A stretch of 64,000 nucleotides of DNA, taken from positions 1 to 64,000 of the forward strand of contig CABHOW010000048.1 in NCBI GenBank assembly GCA_902168225.1, given 5' to 3'. This document shows, piece by piece, positions 18,030 to 30,162 of the stretch; the first letter of the stretch is position 1; each line of letters opens with the position of its first letter. This DNA is from an uncultured Flavihumibacter sp. GTDB lineage: Bacteria > Bacteroidota > Bacteroidia > Chitinophagales > Chitinophagaceae. Made by a program: the position numbers and the translations under genes. The notes under the pieces were generated by a model. That model searched no databases, was not told the origin of the DNA, and saw only the letters and a program-made list of their open reading frames with translations.

Positions 18030-18165
18030 CTGGGTAACACAAAAACCTGTATTTGCTCGTATTTGAAATGGTTAGATGGAAGAGACAAAAAATAAACATA
18101 AAGTTTGCTATATTAGTATTCAAGCGGTAAAAAACAATCGATAAAATTACTTTAAGAGATAAAAT

Positions 18166-18543
18166 ATGTTAACCATCAACCAACACGAGAAATCAGACAA
18201 ACAGGTTATTATAGCTCAGCTGATTTGTTTTTTGCTCGCTACTATTCTTGGCTTTTCGGCCGACTTATTCGGAGCAGGGTTTCAACAGATCATATACAAA
18301 TTTGTAGATGCTATTTTTATTACTGGAACAGTTTTAGTTGCTATGAAATTGGCAAGGGAGGGATGGGATATGCCCGCTGCAGGATACACTTTGCTTTCTA
18401 TTGCTTGGGGTGTATTTTTTTTGGCTAAAGACTTTCAAAAACAAGAAGTAGGATCTGATATTTTAGCTTCATCATTCTATTTTCTATTGCCTTCCATGAT
18501 ACTGATCTCATTTTATAACCGGTTCCCTTTTCGATTAAAATAA
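18166..18543 (+). CDS. Small integral membrane protein, probably interrupted by a frameshift
   Basis: The 125-residue protein has about four hydrophobic segments (about 15-35, 45-60, 72-88, 100-118) and no recognised family. It ends at TAA just after RFPFRLK. The -1 frame opens before this stop and continues with two more membrane-like segments to 18728. The gene may therefore be the first two-thirds of a longer membrane protein. No neighbour suggests a role. Confidence 0.6.
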   Translation: MLTINQHEKSDKQVIIAQLICFLLATILGFSADLFGAGFQQIIYKFVDAIFITGTVLVAMKLAREGWDMPAAGYTLLSIAWGVFFLAKDFQKQEVGSDILASSFYFLLPSMILISFYNRFPFRLK

Positions 18544-18728
18544 TAGGTTTACTTACCATTTTACCTGCTTTAATAGGCTTGATTTACATAAAAATGGGAA
18601 CTTCATCGCAGGCTTATCTTATTTGGAGAAAAATAAGCTATCAATCTGTACATATTCTCAGCCTTTTCTGGGGATTTTTCTTCTATATCATAAGTAAAAG
18701 AAATAACTTAAAGAAAGGGCAAGGGTAG
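18519..18728 (+). pseudogene. Out-of-frame continuation of the membrane protein at 18166-18543
   Basis: After a stop at 18516-18518 this -1 frame is open for 69 codons and reads IIGLLTILPALIGLIYIKMG and, further on, VHILSLFWGFFFYIISKRN, two clear membrane segments followed by a basic end. Its only ATG (18594) lies after the first segment. Joining the frames near 18530-18540 gives a six-helix protein of about 185 residues. A frameshift mutation, a recoding site or a separate small gene cannot be told apart here. Confidence 0.5.
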
Positions 18729-18749
18729 CACTAATAGCCAATTATCACG

Positions 18750-19493
18750 ATGGGTAAAAATAAAAGAATACGGAAAATAGTAAGTATAATCATAGCTATA
18801 TGTGTATCCATCGTAGCTTTTAGCGCCACCATACCGCCTTATGATAATATTCCCCCACCTTTTAGAAAACCTCAAACCGATATTACGCATTCCATGAATG
18901 CTGAGTTCGATAGTCTTTCAAAAATTTTCGGGAAAAATAAAATAATCCCCAAAAGATTAGAAAAGCAAATAATATATGCTTTATCTTTTTTTCCTGAATT
19001 GATAAATATTAATATTGAGTTTAGAGTGGTGACTGGAGATGATGGTATCATTTCTACAAGACCGGTAATTTCAAGTGTATTTAAGAAAAGTAGCAATAGA
19101 TCTTATATTGTATTTATACAAGATTCTTCTATAAATAGAAAACTCCCGTCCTTTGTAAATGGCCCTGTAAATGGTCAAGTAGGTATACTTGGTCACGAAC
19201 TATGTCATATTATATATTTTAACAATCATTCCGGTTTCGGATTAATTGGCTTAGGAGTGAATCATATATCCACTCGTTATATGGATAATTTCGAAAATAA
19301 AACGGATAGTATGGATATTGAACGTGGACTTGGATATCAATTGATTGATTGGGGAGAATATTTGCGAGAGCGTTTTCAAAAAATGACAAACAATACCGGC
19401 CCCCGACCCCTTTTTGAAGCACCGGGTAGGGAAAGATATATGAGTACTGCGAGTATAAAGCGAGTGATGGCTAAAAGCAAGATTTATCAATGA
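18750..19493 (+). CDS. Membrane-anchored HExxH-type metallopeptidase candidate
   Basis: The 247-residue protein has one N-terminal hydrophobic anchor or signal (about 9-28) and a zinc-peptidase motif H149-E-L-C-H153 inside QVGILGHELCHIIYF. A possible third ligand is Glu191 in the MDIERGLGYQL segment, where a helix carrying D-x-x-E is usual for gluzincins. No named family was recognised. The region before the motif (FRVVTGDDGIISTRP) could be a substrate-binding sheet. It stands alone between the broken membrane protein gene and the thiamine operon. The peptidase call rests on the motif and is moderate. Confidence 0.6.
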   Translation: MGKNKRIRKIVSIIIAICVSIVAFSATIPPYDNIPPPFRKPQTDITHSMNAEFDSLSKIFGKNKIIPKRLEKQIIYALSFFPELININIEFRVVTGDDGIISTRPVISSVFKKSSNRSYIVFIQDSSINRKLPSFVNGPVNGQVGILGHELCHIIYFNNHSGFGLIGLGVNHISTRYMDNFENKTDSMDIERGLGYQLIDWGEYLRERFQKMTNNTGPRPLFEAPGRERYMSTASIKRVMAKSKIYQ

Positions 19494-19608
19494 AACGAAC
19501 CGGCGCTACTACCGGGTTTGTAAAATACAGCTGCTGATAAAGTGCATATTGTATACGAATTGCTTATTCGAAAAGTTTAAAAAAAATTAACGGATCAGAT
19601 TCAACCAC

Positions 19609-19616
19609 TATATTTG
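19609..19616 (+). promoter_or_regulatory. Predicted -7 element of the thiamine operon
   Basis: TATATTTG fits TAnnTTTG and would start transcription at about the first base of the TPP riboswitch P1 helix (19622). No convincing TTG lies at the -33 distance. Confidence 0.5.
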
Positions 19617-19621
19617 TATCA

Positions 19622-19693
19622 ACTTTAGGGGTGCCGAAAGGCTGAGATGATACCCTCGAACTTGATCTGGATAATGCCAGCGCAGGAAAAAGT
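19622..19693 (+). promoter_or_regulatory. TPP riboswitch (THI element)
   Basis: The conserved aptamer core is visible: GGGGTGCC, then GGCTGAGATGATACCC, then TGATCTGGATAATGCCAGC and the closing GCAGGAAAAAGT. P1 pairs 19622-19626 with 19689-19693. It controls the whole thi operon downstream by sensing thiamine pyrophosphate. Confidence 0.95.
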
Positions 19694-19711
19694 AAACTAC
19701 CGCACTTTTTG

Positions 19712-19749
19712 TCCATTCCTGAAGTTTTCATTATTAAATCTATTCTGGA

Positions 19750-19754
<5 letters not shown>
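19712..19754 (+). promoter_or_regulatory. Start-codon-burying hairpin of the TPP riboswitch expression platform
   Basis: TCCATTCC (19712-19719) pairs perfectly with GGAATGGA (19747-19754), and the thiS ATG (19750-19752) is inside the stem. Just upstream, AAAAAGT (19687-19693, the P1 3' strand) can instead pair with ACTTTTT (19704-19710), a candidate ligand-free alternative. This suggests control at translation start rather than by termination. Confidence 0.6.
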
Positions 19755-21832
<2,078 letters not shown>

Positions 21833-21833
<1 letters not shown>

Positions 21834-22423
21834 TGTTAATTGTTGTTTCTGATACAGTATTCCGTGCAGATGAATCAAACATCGTCAATACTTTATTTGA
21901 TGAAGGATTGCAACGCTTTCATCTCAGAAAGCCGCAAGCTGCTGTATCCGAAGTACAATCCTTACTGGAAGCAATAAATCCAATTCACTGCTCAAAAATT
22001 GCCCTTCATCAGCATCATTCATTAGCAGCAAGATTCGGTTGCAAAACCTTTCATTTTCCCGAAAACATGCGTAAACAAACAAGTGAAGAAAAATATAGGC
22101 AGTTGAGAAAAGAAGGGTACACCTTATCAACTTCAATACATACACTTGAAGAAAACGATCTGAATATTTTTGATTATGCTTTTTATGGCCCTGTATTCAA
22201 TAGTATTTCAAAAAAAGGGTATATGGGTATTACACACTCCACATTTAGTGTGCAAAATTCAAAACTCATTGCTATTGGTGGTATCGACGAACATAATTGT
22301 GTAAAAGCTTTTGATATGGGTTTTACAGGCGTGGCCGTTTTGGGTGCCATATGGCAAAGTACAGAACCGGTTAAACAATTTAAAAAATTACAAAGCAAAT
22401 GCAGTTCAATCGTCCCATTGTAA
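21833..22423 (+). CDS. Divergent ThiE/TenI-type protein
   Basis: The 196-residue TIM-barrel protein keeps the thiamine-phosphate-synthase-like GPVFNSISKKGYMG loop and the AIGGI phosphate-binding strand. The ND and HLG-Q-D segment that binds HMP pyrophosphate and magnesium in true ThiE is missing; the equivalent region reads CKTFHFPEN. A complete ThiE is encoded two genes later. This copy is therefore either a TenI-like helper (TenI aromatises the thiazole product) or a degenerate ThiE. The start at 21833 is chosen over the longer frame because it overlaps the thiC stop as TAATG. Confidence 0.75.
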
Positions 22424-23154
22424 TGAGTATAGCTGGCCATGACCCATGCGGCGGCGCCGGTTTACTTGCCGATATAAAAGCATTTGAACAAAACAAAGTG
22501 TATGGATTGGGCGTAACCACAGCACAAACCCTTCAAACAGAAAATCATTTTATCTCCATTCGGTGGGAAAGTGAAGAAAATATTTTGAAAGCTATTGAAC
22601 AAATGCTGGCCCATTACAATGTAAAGGCTGTTAAAATTGGCATTGTACAAAGCATTGAAACCTTACATAAAATTATTTGTGTTATTGATGATTTTGATAC
22701 AGCTATTAAAATTGTAGTTGACCCGGTTATCCGCTCTACTACTGAATTCAATTTTTGGAAGGAAGAAGTTGATGAACATTTGCTGTACAACCTGTTGCGA
22801 AGAATAACACTCATTACACCAAATTATAAAGAAGTGGTTCAATTAGTTCCGGCTGCAGATGCAAAAGACGCTGCAGAAAAAATATCACACTATTGCAGTG
22901 TATTACTCAAAGGTGGGCATAACGAAGAAGAGCAGGGTGTAGATTATTTATACCACAATGGGGAACTGGCAAAATTGAGCCCCGGTGAAGTTACCATTTA
23001 CCCCAAACACGGTTCAGGCTGTGTGCTTTCATCTGCCATCACCGCCAATATTGCATTGGGGTATGGCCTGGAAGAAGCTTGCAGCAAAGCCAAAGTATAC
23101 ACTGAAAAATTTTTAATAAGTAATCCCTCATTATTAGGTTATCATGTTAGCTAA
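22399..23154 (+). CDS. thiD: Hydroxymethylpyrimidine/phosphomethylpyrimidine kinase ThiD
   Basis: The 251-residue ribokinase-fold enzyme phosphorylates HMP and HMP phosphate. It shows MSIAGHDPCGGAGLLADIKA at the substrate and ATP site and HGSGCVLSSAI, whose GSGC carries the catalytic/anion-hole motif. The start at 22399 overlaps the previous gene by 25 bases. An alternative ATG at 22423 would give another TAATG junction, like the one at thiC, but would shorten the first strand. Confidence 0.93.
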   Translation: MQFNRPIVMSIAGHDPCGGAGLLADIKAFEQNKVYGLGVTTAQTLQTENHFISIRWESEENILKAIEQMLAHYNVKAVKIGIVQSIETLHKIICVIDDFDTAIKIVVDPVIRSTTEFNFWKEEVDEHLLYNLLRRITLITPNYKEVVQLVPAADAKDAAEKISHYCSVLLKGGHNEEEQGVDYLYHNGELAKLSPGEVTIYPKHGSGCVLSSAITANIALGYGLEEACSKAKVYTEKFLISNPSLLGYHVS

Positions 23155-23785
23155 ACTTCAATACATATCGCAAGGCAATACAGCCGACGTGCAGTTAACA
23201 AACATAAAAGCAGCCCTTGAAGCAGGTTGCCGGTGGATACAGCTTCGGTTTAAGAACGCTAATGAAGAAGAATTAAATGAAACTGCGCAAGAAGTAAAAA
23301 AATTATGTAGTGCTTTTAATGCCATCCTCATCATTAATGATCATCCACAGATTGCCAAGGCAGTTGATGCTGATGGGGTGCATCTGGGTTTGCAAGACAC
23401 AGGCATTGACGAAGCCAGAAAGATCATCGGCAAAGAAAAAATCATCGGTGGAACTGCCAACACTTTGGATGATGTGTTGCAGCGTTATAACGAAGGTTGT
23501 TCATATGTTGGCGTAGGTCCTTATCGCTTCACCACTACAAAAGAAAAACTTAGCCCGATATTAGGTTTGCAAGGATATGCGGATATTATGAATGAGTTAT
23601 CCAAACGAAATATTCATATTCCTGTTTATGCCATTGGTGGCATTGTGCTTGAAGATATTGCAGACCTCGTAAGTATAGGTGTTTATGGTATTGCGGCATC
23701 GGGCATCATCACCCATCATCACAATAAAAAAATATTCGTTCAACAAATTAATTCATTATTGTATGAAGCCTCTCATCATAGCTGA
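23144..23785 (+). CDS. thiE: Thiamine-phosphate synthase ThiE
   Basis: The 213-residue TIM barrel joins HMP pyrophosphate and thiazole phosphate to thiamine phosphate. All active-site blocks are visible: [41 protein letters not shown] and PVYAIGGI. It overlaps thiD by 11 bases and thiG by 23 bases, so the middle of the operon is tightly packed. Confidence 0.95.
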   Translation: MLAKLQYISQGNTADVQLTNIKAALEAGCRWIQLRFKNANEEELNETAQEVKKLCSAFNAILIINDHPQIAKAVDADGVHLGLQDTGIDEARKIIGKEKIIGGTANTLDDVLQRYNEGCSYVGVGPYRFTTTKEKLSPILGLQGYADIMNELSKRNIHIPVYAIGGIVLEDIADLVSIGVYGIAASGIITHHHNKKIFVQQINSLLYEASHHS

Positions 23786-24533
23786 TAAAGTTTTTCAGTC
23801 GAGATTGTTTTTAGGCACCGGCAAATTCGGTTCATCTGACGAAATGGAGCTCGCCGTGTTGGAATCGGAAACAGAGATGGTAACAGTTGCCCTGAAACGC
23901 GTGGATCTGGAAACAGATACCGATGCGTTATTATCTCACCTGAAACATCCACATCTCAATTTATTACCGAACACTTCGGGGGCGCGTAATGCCAAAGAAG
24001 CTGTTCTGGCAGCACAATTAGCAAGAGAAGCACTGGAAACCAATTGGTTGAAATTAGAAATTCATCCCGACCCGAAATACTTAATGCCCGACCCGATAGA
24101 AACATTAAAAGCTACAGAAGAATTGGCGAAGCTTGGCTTTATTGTGTTGCCATATATTCACGCAGATCCTGTTTTATGCAAGCGTTTGGAAGATGCAGGC
24201 ACATCGGCAGTAATGCCGCTAGGGTCGCCCATCGGTAGTAATAAAGGCTTAAAGACATTCGACTTTCTTCAGATTATTATAGAACAAGCCAATGTGCCGG
24301 TAATCATTGATGCGGGTATCGGTGCCCCGTCCGATGCTGCGTTGGCTATGGAGATGGGCGCCGACGCTGTGTTGGTTAATACCGCTATCGCTGTGGCAGG
24401 CCATCCCGTGCAAATTGCCAAAGCATTTAAACTGGCGGTAGAAGCAGGCCGCATGGCTTATGAAAGTAAACCGGCTAAACAAATCGATCATGCCATTGCA
24501 TCAAGTCCTTTAACTGAATTTCTCCATGCATAG
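23763..24533 (+). CDS. thiG: Thiazole synthase ThiG
   Basis: The 256-residue TIM barrel forms the thiazole ring from deoxyxylulose phosphate, dehydroglycine and the ThiS thiocarboxylate. It has the N-terminal [16 protein letters not shown], the VTVALKRVD region and the [20 protein letters not shown] phosphate site. The start at 23763 ([11 protein letters not shown]) is chosen over the longer frame because it gives the normal N-terminus. It lies inside the end of thiE and overlaps thiH by 8 bases. Confidence 0.96.
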   Translation: MKPLIIADKVFQSRLFLGTGKFGSSDEMELAVLESETEMVTVALKRVDLETDTDALLSHLKHPHLNLLPNTSGARNAKEAVLAAQLAREALETNWLKLEIHPDPKYLMPDPIETLKATEELAKLGFIVLPYIHADPVLCKRLEDAGTSAVMPLGSPIGSNKGLKTFDFLQIIIEQANVPVIIDAGIGAPSDAALAMEMGADAVLVNTAIAVAGHPVQIAKAFKLAVEAGRMAYESKPAKQIDHAIASSPLTEFLHA

Positions 24534-25635
24534 TTTTAAAAATATCTTCAATCAATATAGTTGGAATGAAGTGCGGCAATCCATTGAAAGCAAAACTGTA
24601 AAAGATGTGGAAACCGCGCTAGTGGCTTCGCGCAGAACACTGGAAGATTTTAAAGCGTTGATTTCACCTGCTGCCCAACCTTACATAGAGCAAATGGCTC
24701 AGCTAAGCCACACGCTTACACAAAAGCGTTTTGGTAAAACCATTCAGCTTTTTGCACCCATGTATTTAAGTAATGAATGCAATAATATCTGCACCTATTG
24801 CGGCTTTAGCTACGATCATAAAATAAAACGTAAAACATTAAGTGCAGCTGAAATTTTACAAGAGATCAATGTTATCAAACAACACGGCTTTGATCATATT
24901 TTATTGGTAACAGGCGAAGCTAATCAATCGGTACATATTGATTATTTTATGAAAGCAATTCATCTTATCAAACCGCATTTTTCTAATATCTCATTTGAAG
25001 TGCAGCCATTGGAGCAGGATGAATATGAACAATTGCAAAAAGCCGGTGTCTATTCCATCTTAGTTTACCAAGAAACCTACCATCAGGAAAAATACAATGA
25101 CTATCATCCGAAAGGCAGGAAATCGAATTTCTATTACCGGCTTGAAACCCCTGATAGAATAGGTAGAGCAGGTATGCATAAAATTGGATTGGGTGTTTTA
25201 TTAGGACTGGAAGACTGGCGAACCGATACTTTCTTTTGTGCCTTACATGTAGACTACCTGCAAAAAAAATACTGGCAAACAAAATACTCGGTTTCTTTTC
25301 CTCGTATCCGCCCGGCAGAAGGTGTAGATGCGTCAAAGTATCATATCACCGACAAAGAATTGGTACAACTCATTTGTGCGTACCGCTTATTTAATCAAGA
25401 ACTTGAAATATCTATTTCTACAAGAGAACCGAAAACGTTCAGAGACCACCTTATAAAATTGGGAACCACTACTATGAGCGCTGGTTCGAAAACAAATCCA
25501 GGTGGTTATAGTGTGGATGTTGAAAGCCTAGAACAATTTGAAATTGATGACGACAGAACACCGGAGCAAGTAGCGGCTGTGATTGCAGCCAGTGGTTACG
25601 AGCCTGTTTGGAAAGACTGGGACAAAATATTTTAA
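24526..25635 (+). CDS. thiH: 2-iminoacetate synthase ThiH
   Basis: The 369-residue radical-SAM enzyme cleaves tyrosine to dehydroglycine and p-cresol. The cluster motif is C-x3-C-x2-C in [14 protein letters not shown]. The presence of ThiH and absence of ThiO indicates the anaerobic-type, tyrosine-derived thiazole route. The start overlaps thiG. Confidence 0.96.
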   Translation: MHSFKNIFNQYSWNEVRQSIESKTVKDVETALVASRRTLEDFKALISPAAQPYIEQMAQLSHTLTQKRFGKTIQLFAPMYLSNECNNICTYCGFSYDHKIKRKTLSAAEILQEINVIKQHGFDHILLVTGEANQSVHIDYFMKAIHLIKPHFSNISFEVQPLEQDEYEQLQKAGVYSILVYQETYHQEKYNDYHPKGRKSNFYYRLETPDRIGRAGMHKIGLGVLLGLEDWRTDTFFCALHVDYLQKKYWQTKYSVSFPRIRPAEGVDASKYHITDKELVQLICAYRLFNQELEISISTREPKTFRDHLIKLGTTTMSAGSKTNPGGYSVDVESLEQFEIDDDRTPEQVAAVIAASGYEPVWKDWDKIF

Positions 25636-25637
25636 CG

Positions 25638-26357
25638 ATGGCAGATTTTACACTAGAAGAAATAAACAGATACAGCAAACAATTTATGCTGGATGAAGTA
25701 GGTGTTGAAGGGCAACTGAAACTCAAAAAAGCCAAAGTATTGGTGGTGGGCGCAGGTGGGTTGGGATGCCCTGTTTTGCAGTACTTAAATGCGGCAGGCA
25801 TTGGAACACTTGGTATTGTTGACTTTGATAAAATTGAAATACACAATCTTCACCGGCAAATTTTATATAGCACAGATGATATTGGAAAACCGAAAGCAGC
25901 CACTGCTGCAAGCAAATTAAAGCTTGCTAACCCTAATGTACAGTTTATCGTATTCGAAGAACTGTTGCAGCAAACCAATGCAACCGGTATCATCTCACAG
26001 TTCGACATTGTTGTAGACGGTTCTGATAATTTTCTTACGCGCTATTTGGTGAATGATGTTTGTGTTGCAATGAACAAGCCTTTGGTATACGGTACTATTT
26101 TAAAAATGGAAGGACAATTAGCAGTATTCAATTACAAAGGAGGTAAAAATTTAAGAGACATTTATCCGGAGCCACCAAACCCTGAAGATGTGCCCAGCTG
26201 TAGCGATAATGGCGTAATGGGCATTGTACCGGGCATGGTGGGAACCATGATGGGCGACCTGGCCTTGAAAATTATTTTATCACATGAGATAGATAGGAAT
26301 GTTTTGCTGCTTGCCGATTTTAAAAATTATAATTTTCAAAAATTGAGCATAACATAA
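25638..26357 (+). CDS. thiF: ThiF/MoeB/HesA-family ThiS adenylyltransferase
   Basis: The 239-residue E1-like enzyme adenylates the ThiS C-terminus. The nucleotide-binding loop VVGAGGLGCPVLQYL, the IHNLHRQILY region and DGSDNFLTRYLVND are all present. Only one cysteine (VPSCSDNGVMG) remains of the structural zinc set, and the second CxxC of E. coli ThiF is missing. There is no C-terminal rhodanese domain, so sulfur delivery must come from elsewhere. The start at 25638 lies 2 bases after the thiH stop. Confidence 0.92.
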   Translation: MADFTLEEINRYSKQFMLDEVGVEGQLKLKKAKVLVVGAGGLGCPVLQYLNAAGIGTLGIVDFDKIEIHNLHRQILYSTDDIGKPKAATAASKLKLANPNVQFIVFEELLQQTNATGIISQFDIVVDGSDNFLTRYLVNDVCVAMNKPLVYGTILKMEGQLAVFNYKGGKNLRDIYPEPPNPEDVPSCSDNGVMGIVPGMVGTMMGDLALKIILSHEIDRNVLLLADFKNYNFQKLSIT

Positions 26358-26387
26358 AAACTTTGGTGAAAAGAAAACGATATCCGT

Positions 26388-27671
26388 TTATCCCACTTTC
26401 ACCAAATAATAATTTTTCTTACCCTTCTGTATCAGCATATATTTTCCTTGTAACAGATCGTTATTAGTTATAGTGGTTTTCTCCACCGTAATTTTTTCTT
26501 TATTAATGCTGATACCACCCGCCTGCCACATTTTACGCGCTTCGCCCTTGCTGGGAAAAATTTGTGTATCGGCTAAGAAACTTACTATATCATACCCTTC
26601 ACTAATTAGAGCGGCACTTACTGCTACCGTAGGTACACCTTCCATTACTTGTAATAGTTGTTCTTCACTCAAAGAGGCCAATACTTCAGTTGTAGCATTA
26701 CCAAATAAAATATCAGATGCTTTTAGTGCAAATTCATAGTCAGCGCGACTATGAACAAAACAAGTAATCTCTTCAGCCAACTTCTTTTGTAATGCCCTGG
26801 TATGTGGTGCCGCTTCATGCGCAATGATCAATGCTTCTATCTCTGCTTGTGGTAGTAGCGTAAATATCTTGATCCACTTTTTCGCATCTTCATCACTGGC
26901 ATTCAACCAAAACTGATAAAATTGATAAGGCGATGTTTTGGCAGGATCTAGCCATACATTACCGCGCTCTGTTTTACCAAACTTTCCACCATCGGATTTT
27001 GTTAAGAGCGGGCAAGTAAAGGCAAATGCTTCTCCACCCGCTTTACGGCGAATGATTTCAGTACCGGTAACAATATTCCCCCATTGATCACTACCACCCA
27101 TTTGCAATTTGCAATTTCTGTTTTGGTACAACCAATAAAAATCATATCCCTGAATTAATTGATAGGTGAATTCTGTAAAGCTCATACCCGAGTCGCCGTC
27201 TAAGCGCTTGCGTACGCTGTCTTTACTCATCATATAATTAACGGTGATATGCTTACCTATATCACGAATAAAATGTAAAAAAGAAAAATCTTTAAACCAG
27301 TCGTAATTATTTACCAACTCAGCTTTATTAGCGGCTGTGCTATTAAAATCTAGAAACTTAGATAGCTGTTTTTTGATACCTGCTAAATTATGTGCCAGCG
27401 TTTCTTCACTCAATAAATTTCTTTCCTCGCTTTTAAAACTTGGATCGCCGATCATACCTGTAGCACCGCCCACTAAGGCAAAAGGTTTATGTCCGGCACG
27501 CTGTAAATGCACTAATAATAAAATAGGTACCAAGCTGCCAATATGTAAACTATCGGAAGTAGGATCGAACCCAATATAACCCGATACCATTTCTTTTTCC
27601 AATAACTCTTCTGTGCCCGGCATAATATCTTGTAACATGCCCCTCCAACGCAATTCCGCAACTAAACTCAT
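26388..27671 (-). CDS. tyrS: Tyrosyl-tRNA synthetase
   Basis: The 427-residue class I synthetase has the HIGH-type motif in SLHIGSL and the KMSKS equivalent KFGKT. The YDFYWLYQ and GGSDQWGNI segments bind tyrosine and ATP, and a C-terminal S4-like RNA-binding domain is present ([15 protein letters not shown]). It is convergent with the thiamine operon; a long-loop inverted repeat (26362-26371 with 26397-26406) between the genes may be a weak terminator. Confidence 0.96.
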   Translation of the reverse strand: MSLVAELRWRGMLQDIMPGTEELLEKEMVSGYIGFDPTSDSLHIGSLVPILLLVHLQRAGHKPFALVGGATGMIGDPSFKSEERNLLSEETLAHNLAGIKKQLSKFLDFNSTAANKAELVNNYDWFKDFSFLHFIRDIGKHITVNYMMSKDSVRKRLDGDSGMSFTEFTYQLIQGYDFYWLYQNRNCKLQMGGSDQWGNIVTGTEIIRRKAGGEAFAFTCPLLTKSDGGKFGKTERGNVWLDPAKTSPYQFYQFWLNASDEDAKKWIKIFTLLPQAEIEALIIAHEAAPHTRALQKKLAEEITCFVHSRADYEFALKASDILFGNATTEVLASLSEEQLLQVMEGVPTVAVSAALISEGYDIVSFLADTQIFPSKGEARKMWQAGGISINKEKITVEKTTITNNDLLQGKYMLIQKGKKNYYLVKVG

Positions 27672-27748
27672 GCTAAATTTTTGTTTTGCGCAAAACTAAG
27701 AAAGAATGACTGCGATTGGAACGCTATTTTTGTAGGGAATAAAAAACT

Positions 27749-28126
27749 ATGCGAACAGTTGGCGACGGTACCCGTATTCTCAATTTTTTGATAGATACGC
27801 TATTGGTATTTCTTTTGGCAATGATTGCTTTCCGCACCTGGAACTGGTATGTATATTACTGGCGCTTTACACCCTACAATTTCGGGTGGTTCTTTTTCGG
27901 GTCGGTTTTTATTTATTATACCCTATTTGAAACGCTTACCCAACGCACGCCCGGAAAATGGCTTTCAAAATCAAGGGTGGTAAGTATTTCAGGTAAAAAG
28001 CCTTCATTACTGCCTATCATTATACGCAGTTTAGCAAGAATAACCGTTATAGATTTATTTTTTGGTCCATTTTTAGGAATGCCCCTACACGATTATATCA
28101 GCAAAACAAGGGTGGTGTCTGTGTAA
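27749..28126 (+). CDS. RDD-family membrane protein
   Basis: The 125-residue protein starts with the RDD signature region (GTRILNFLIDTLLVFLLAMI: the R and two D-like polar positions around the first helix). About three hydrophobic segments and the PGKWLSKSRVVS loop characteristic of the family follow. RDD proteins are small transport-related membrane proteins, some shown to be sodium or sodium/proton antiporters; function here is not assignable. It stands alone between tyrS (divergent) and the Hsp70 gene. Confidence 0.78.
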   Translation: MRTVGDGTRILNFLIDTLLVFLLAMIAFRTWNWYVYYWRFTPYNFGWFFFGSVFIYYTLFETLTQRTPGKWLSKSRVVSISGKKPSLLPIIIRSLARITVIDLFFGPFLGMPLHDYISKTRVVSV

Positions 28127-28148
28127 GATGATTTCGGAATTCGCAACC

Positions 28149-28176
28149 TTGCTGCCCTCGGATTGTAATACATTTG
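28149..28176 (+). promoter_or_regulatory. Predicted promoter of the HscA-like gene
   Basis: TTG at 28149-28151, 17 bases, then TACATTTG at 28169-28176 fits the Bacteroidota pattern. The leader would be only a few bases long. Confidence 0.5.
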
Positions 28177-28185
28177 CAATTCATT

Positions 28186-30036
28186 ATGGCAAAAATTGGT
28201 ATTAATATAGCAACAGGTAGCCTGCAAAAGGCAGAAATGATCGTGGGTATAGATTTGGGTACTACCAATAGTTTGGTGGCCATCATCCATCCTGAAAGTA
28301 GAAACCCCGTAGCATTAAAAGAGCACGATTCCAGCAGTTTGGTGCCCAGTGTGGTGCATTTCGATGCATTTGGTAACCCGGTAGTTGGTGAACAGGCTAA
28401 AGGGTTTTTAGAAACTGATCCTGCCAATACTATTTTTAGCGCTAAGCGATTAATGGGTAAGAGTTATAATGATTTGAAAGCCAACGCCCATTTCTTTACG
28501 TATAAAGTGATTGATGATGATGCCGACAAATTAGTGAAAGTGCAAGTAGGCGATCAGTTTTATTCGCCCATTGAATTATCCTCTTTTATTTTAAAAGAAC
28601 TCAAGCACAGGGCCGAACATATTTTAAAAACACCGGTTACGAAAGCGGTGATCACAGTGCCAGCCTATTTTAATGATGCCCAGCGCCAGGCAACACGCGA
28701 TGCCGGTAAATTAGCCGGGCTCGATGTTTTGCGTATCGTGAATGAACCCACGGCAGCTAGTTTGGCTTATGGGTTGGGTATTAAACCTGATGAAGAGAAA
28801 ACAATTGCGGTGTACGATTTAGGTGGCGGCACCTTCGATATTTCAATTCTAAAAATTGCCGGAGGAATCTTTGAAGTATTGAGTACCAATGGAGATACTT
28901 ATTTGGGAGGTGATGATATCGATAAAGCCCTTGTGGAGTATTGGCTTGCCGAAAAAAATATCCCTGTTGAATTACTGTCCAGAACCGATTTGCAAACGCT
29001 TCGTTTACTGGCTGAAACGGCCAAGAAAAAATTGAGTAGTGCCGATTTTTTTGAGGCAACTTATAAAGAAGAATCTATTTCCATTACACGAGAAGTGTTT
29101 GAAAAAATGATTTCTTCACTGGTGGATAGAACCCTCGACGCATGCGCTAAAGCCTTGCAAGATGCGGGTTTAAAAGCCGAAGATATTGATGCCGTGATTA
29201 TGGTGGGAGGTAGCACGCGTATTCCTCTGATCAAAAAACAAGTAGGAGAATTCTTTAAACAGAAAGTGAATGTTTCGGTTAACCCCGATGAAGTGGTTGC
29301 CTTAGGTGCAGCGGTTCAAGCAGATATTTTAGCAGGTAATAATAAAGATTTTTTGTTGTTAGATATTACGCCACTAAGCTTAGGTATTGAAACCATGGGT
29401 GGATTGATGGATGTATTGATTCCACGAAATTCTAAGATTCCGAATAAAGCATCCAGACAATACACCACGCAAAAAGATGGACAATCAAGCATGCGTATTA
29501 CAGTATACCAAGGCGAGCGTGATTTAGTGCAACATAATCGTAAACTGGCTGAATTTAATTTTACGGGTATACCGGGTATGCCGGCTGGTTTGCCTAAAGT
29601 GGAAGTAAGTTTTTTGATTAATGCAGATGGCATTCTTGCTGTTTCAGCGAAAGAGTTGAGGAGTGGTGTAGAACAATCTATCGAGGTAAAACCGCAATAT
29701 GGATTAACGGATGCAGAAGTAGAAACAATGCTCTTGGATAGTATTACACATGCGAAAGACGATATGCAAGCACGTGCCTTGGTAGAAGCAAGAACAGAGG
29801 GAGAACAGATTTTAGCCGTTACCGAAAAATTTATTGCTCAAAATAGTGCTTTATTATCTCAAGAAGAACTTGTAGCAACTGCAGCAGCTATGCAAAATCT
29901 TCAGCTTGCCTTAACGATGGATGACAAAAATTTGATTCAAACAAAAATTGAAGAGCTGAATGAGATAAGTAGGCCTTTTGCAGAGCGTGCTATGGATGCC
30001 GCAGTAAGTGAGGCTTTGAAGGGAAAAAAGGTTTAA
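28186..30036 (+). CDS. hscA: Hsp70 chaperone, HscA-like
   Basis: The 616-residue protein has the complete Hsp70 ATPase domain ([41 protein letters not shown]) and a beta-sandwich substrate domain. The N-terminal leader before the ATPase ([18 protein letters not shown]) is the form seen in Bacteroidota proteins annotated as the Fe-S assembly chaperone HscA, and it lacks the DnaK C-terminal charged tail. HscA helps hand Fe-S clusters from IscU to targets. No isc/hscB gene is adjacent, so a general DnaK paralogue is the alternative. The start at 28186 is preferred to the frame start four codons upstream. Confidence 0.85.
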   Translation: MAKIGINIATGSLQKAEMIVGIDLGTTNSLVAIIHPESRNPVALKEHDSSSLVPSVVHFDAFGNPVVGEQAKGFLETDPANTIFSAKRLMGKSYNDLKANAHFFTYKVIDDDADKLVKVQVGDQFYSPIELSSFILKELKHRAEHILKTPVTKAVITVPAYFNDAQRQATRDAGKLAGLDVLRIVNEPTAASLAYGLGIKPDEEKTIAVYDLGGGTFDISILKIAGGIFEVLSTNGDTYLGGDDIDKALVEYWLAEKNIPVELLSRTDLQTLRLLAETAKKKLSSADFFEATYKEESISITREVFEKMISSLVDRTLDACAKALQDAGLKAEDIDAVIMVGGSTRIPLIKKQVGEFFKQKVNVSVNPDEVVALGAAVQADILAGNNKDFLLLDITPLSLGIETMGGLMDVLIPRNSKIPNKASRQYTTQKDGQSSMRITVYQGERDLVQHNRKLAEFNFTGIPGMPAGLPKVEVSFLINADGILAVSAKELRSGVEQSIEVKPQYGLTDAEVETMLLDSITHAKDDMQARALVEARTEGEQILAVTEKFIAQNSALLSQEELVATAAAMQNLQLALTMDDKNLIQTKIEELNEISRPFAERAMDAAVSEALKGKKV

Positions 30037-30068
30037 GGTGTATGCTATAAGGCATAAGATAAATGTAA

Positions 30069-30132
30069 CCCTGAGCTTGTTGAAGGGGTCAATCTGAGGT
30101 ATATAAATTTTCAGATTCCAGATTCCAGATTT
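30069..30132. repeat. REP-like element and short heptamer array before ribE
   Basis: CCCTGAGCTTGTTGAAGGGG (30069-30088) resembles a dispersed imperfect palindrome seen in many bacterial genomes (recognised by eye only). Three 7-base units of the CAGATTC type run from 30112 to 30132. Confidence 0.5.
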
Positions 30133-30162
30133 AAAGTAGGGTAAACCGTAAAAATGAATTGT

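Noticed and set aside
26362-26406. Terminator between thiF and tyrS
   Set aside because: The TTTGGTGAAA/TTTCACCAAA arms are separated by 25 bases and one arm is inside tyrS coding sequence; too weak to list as a feature.
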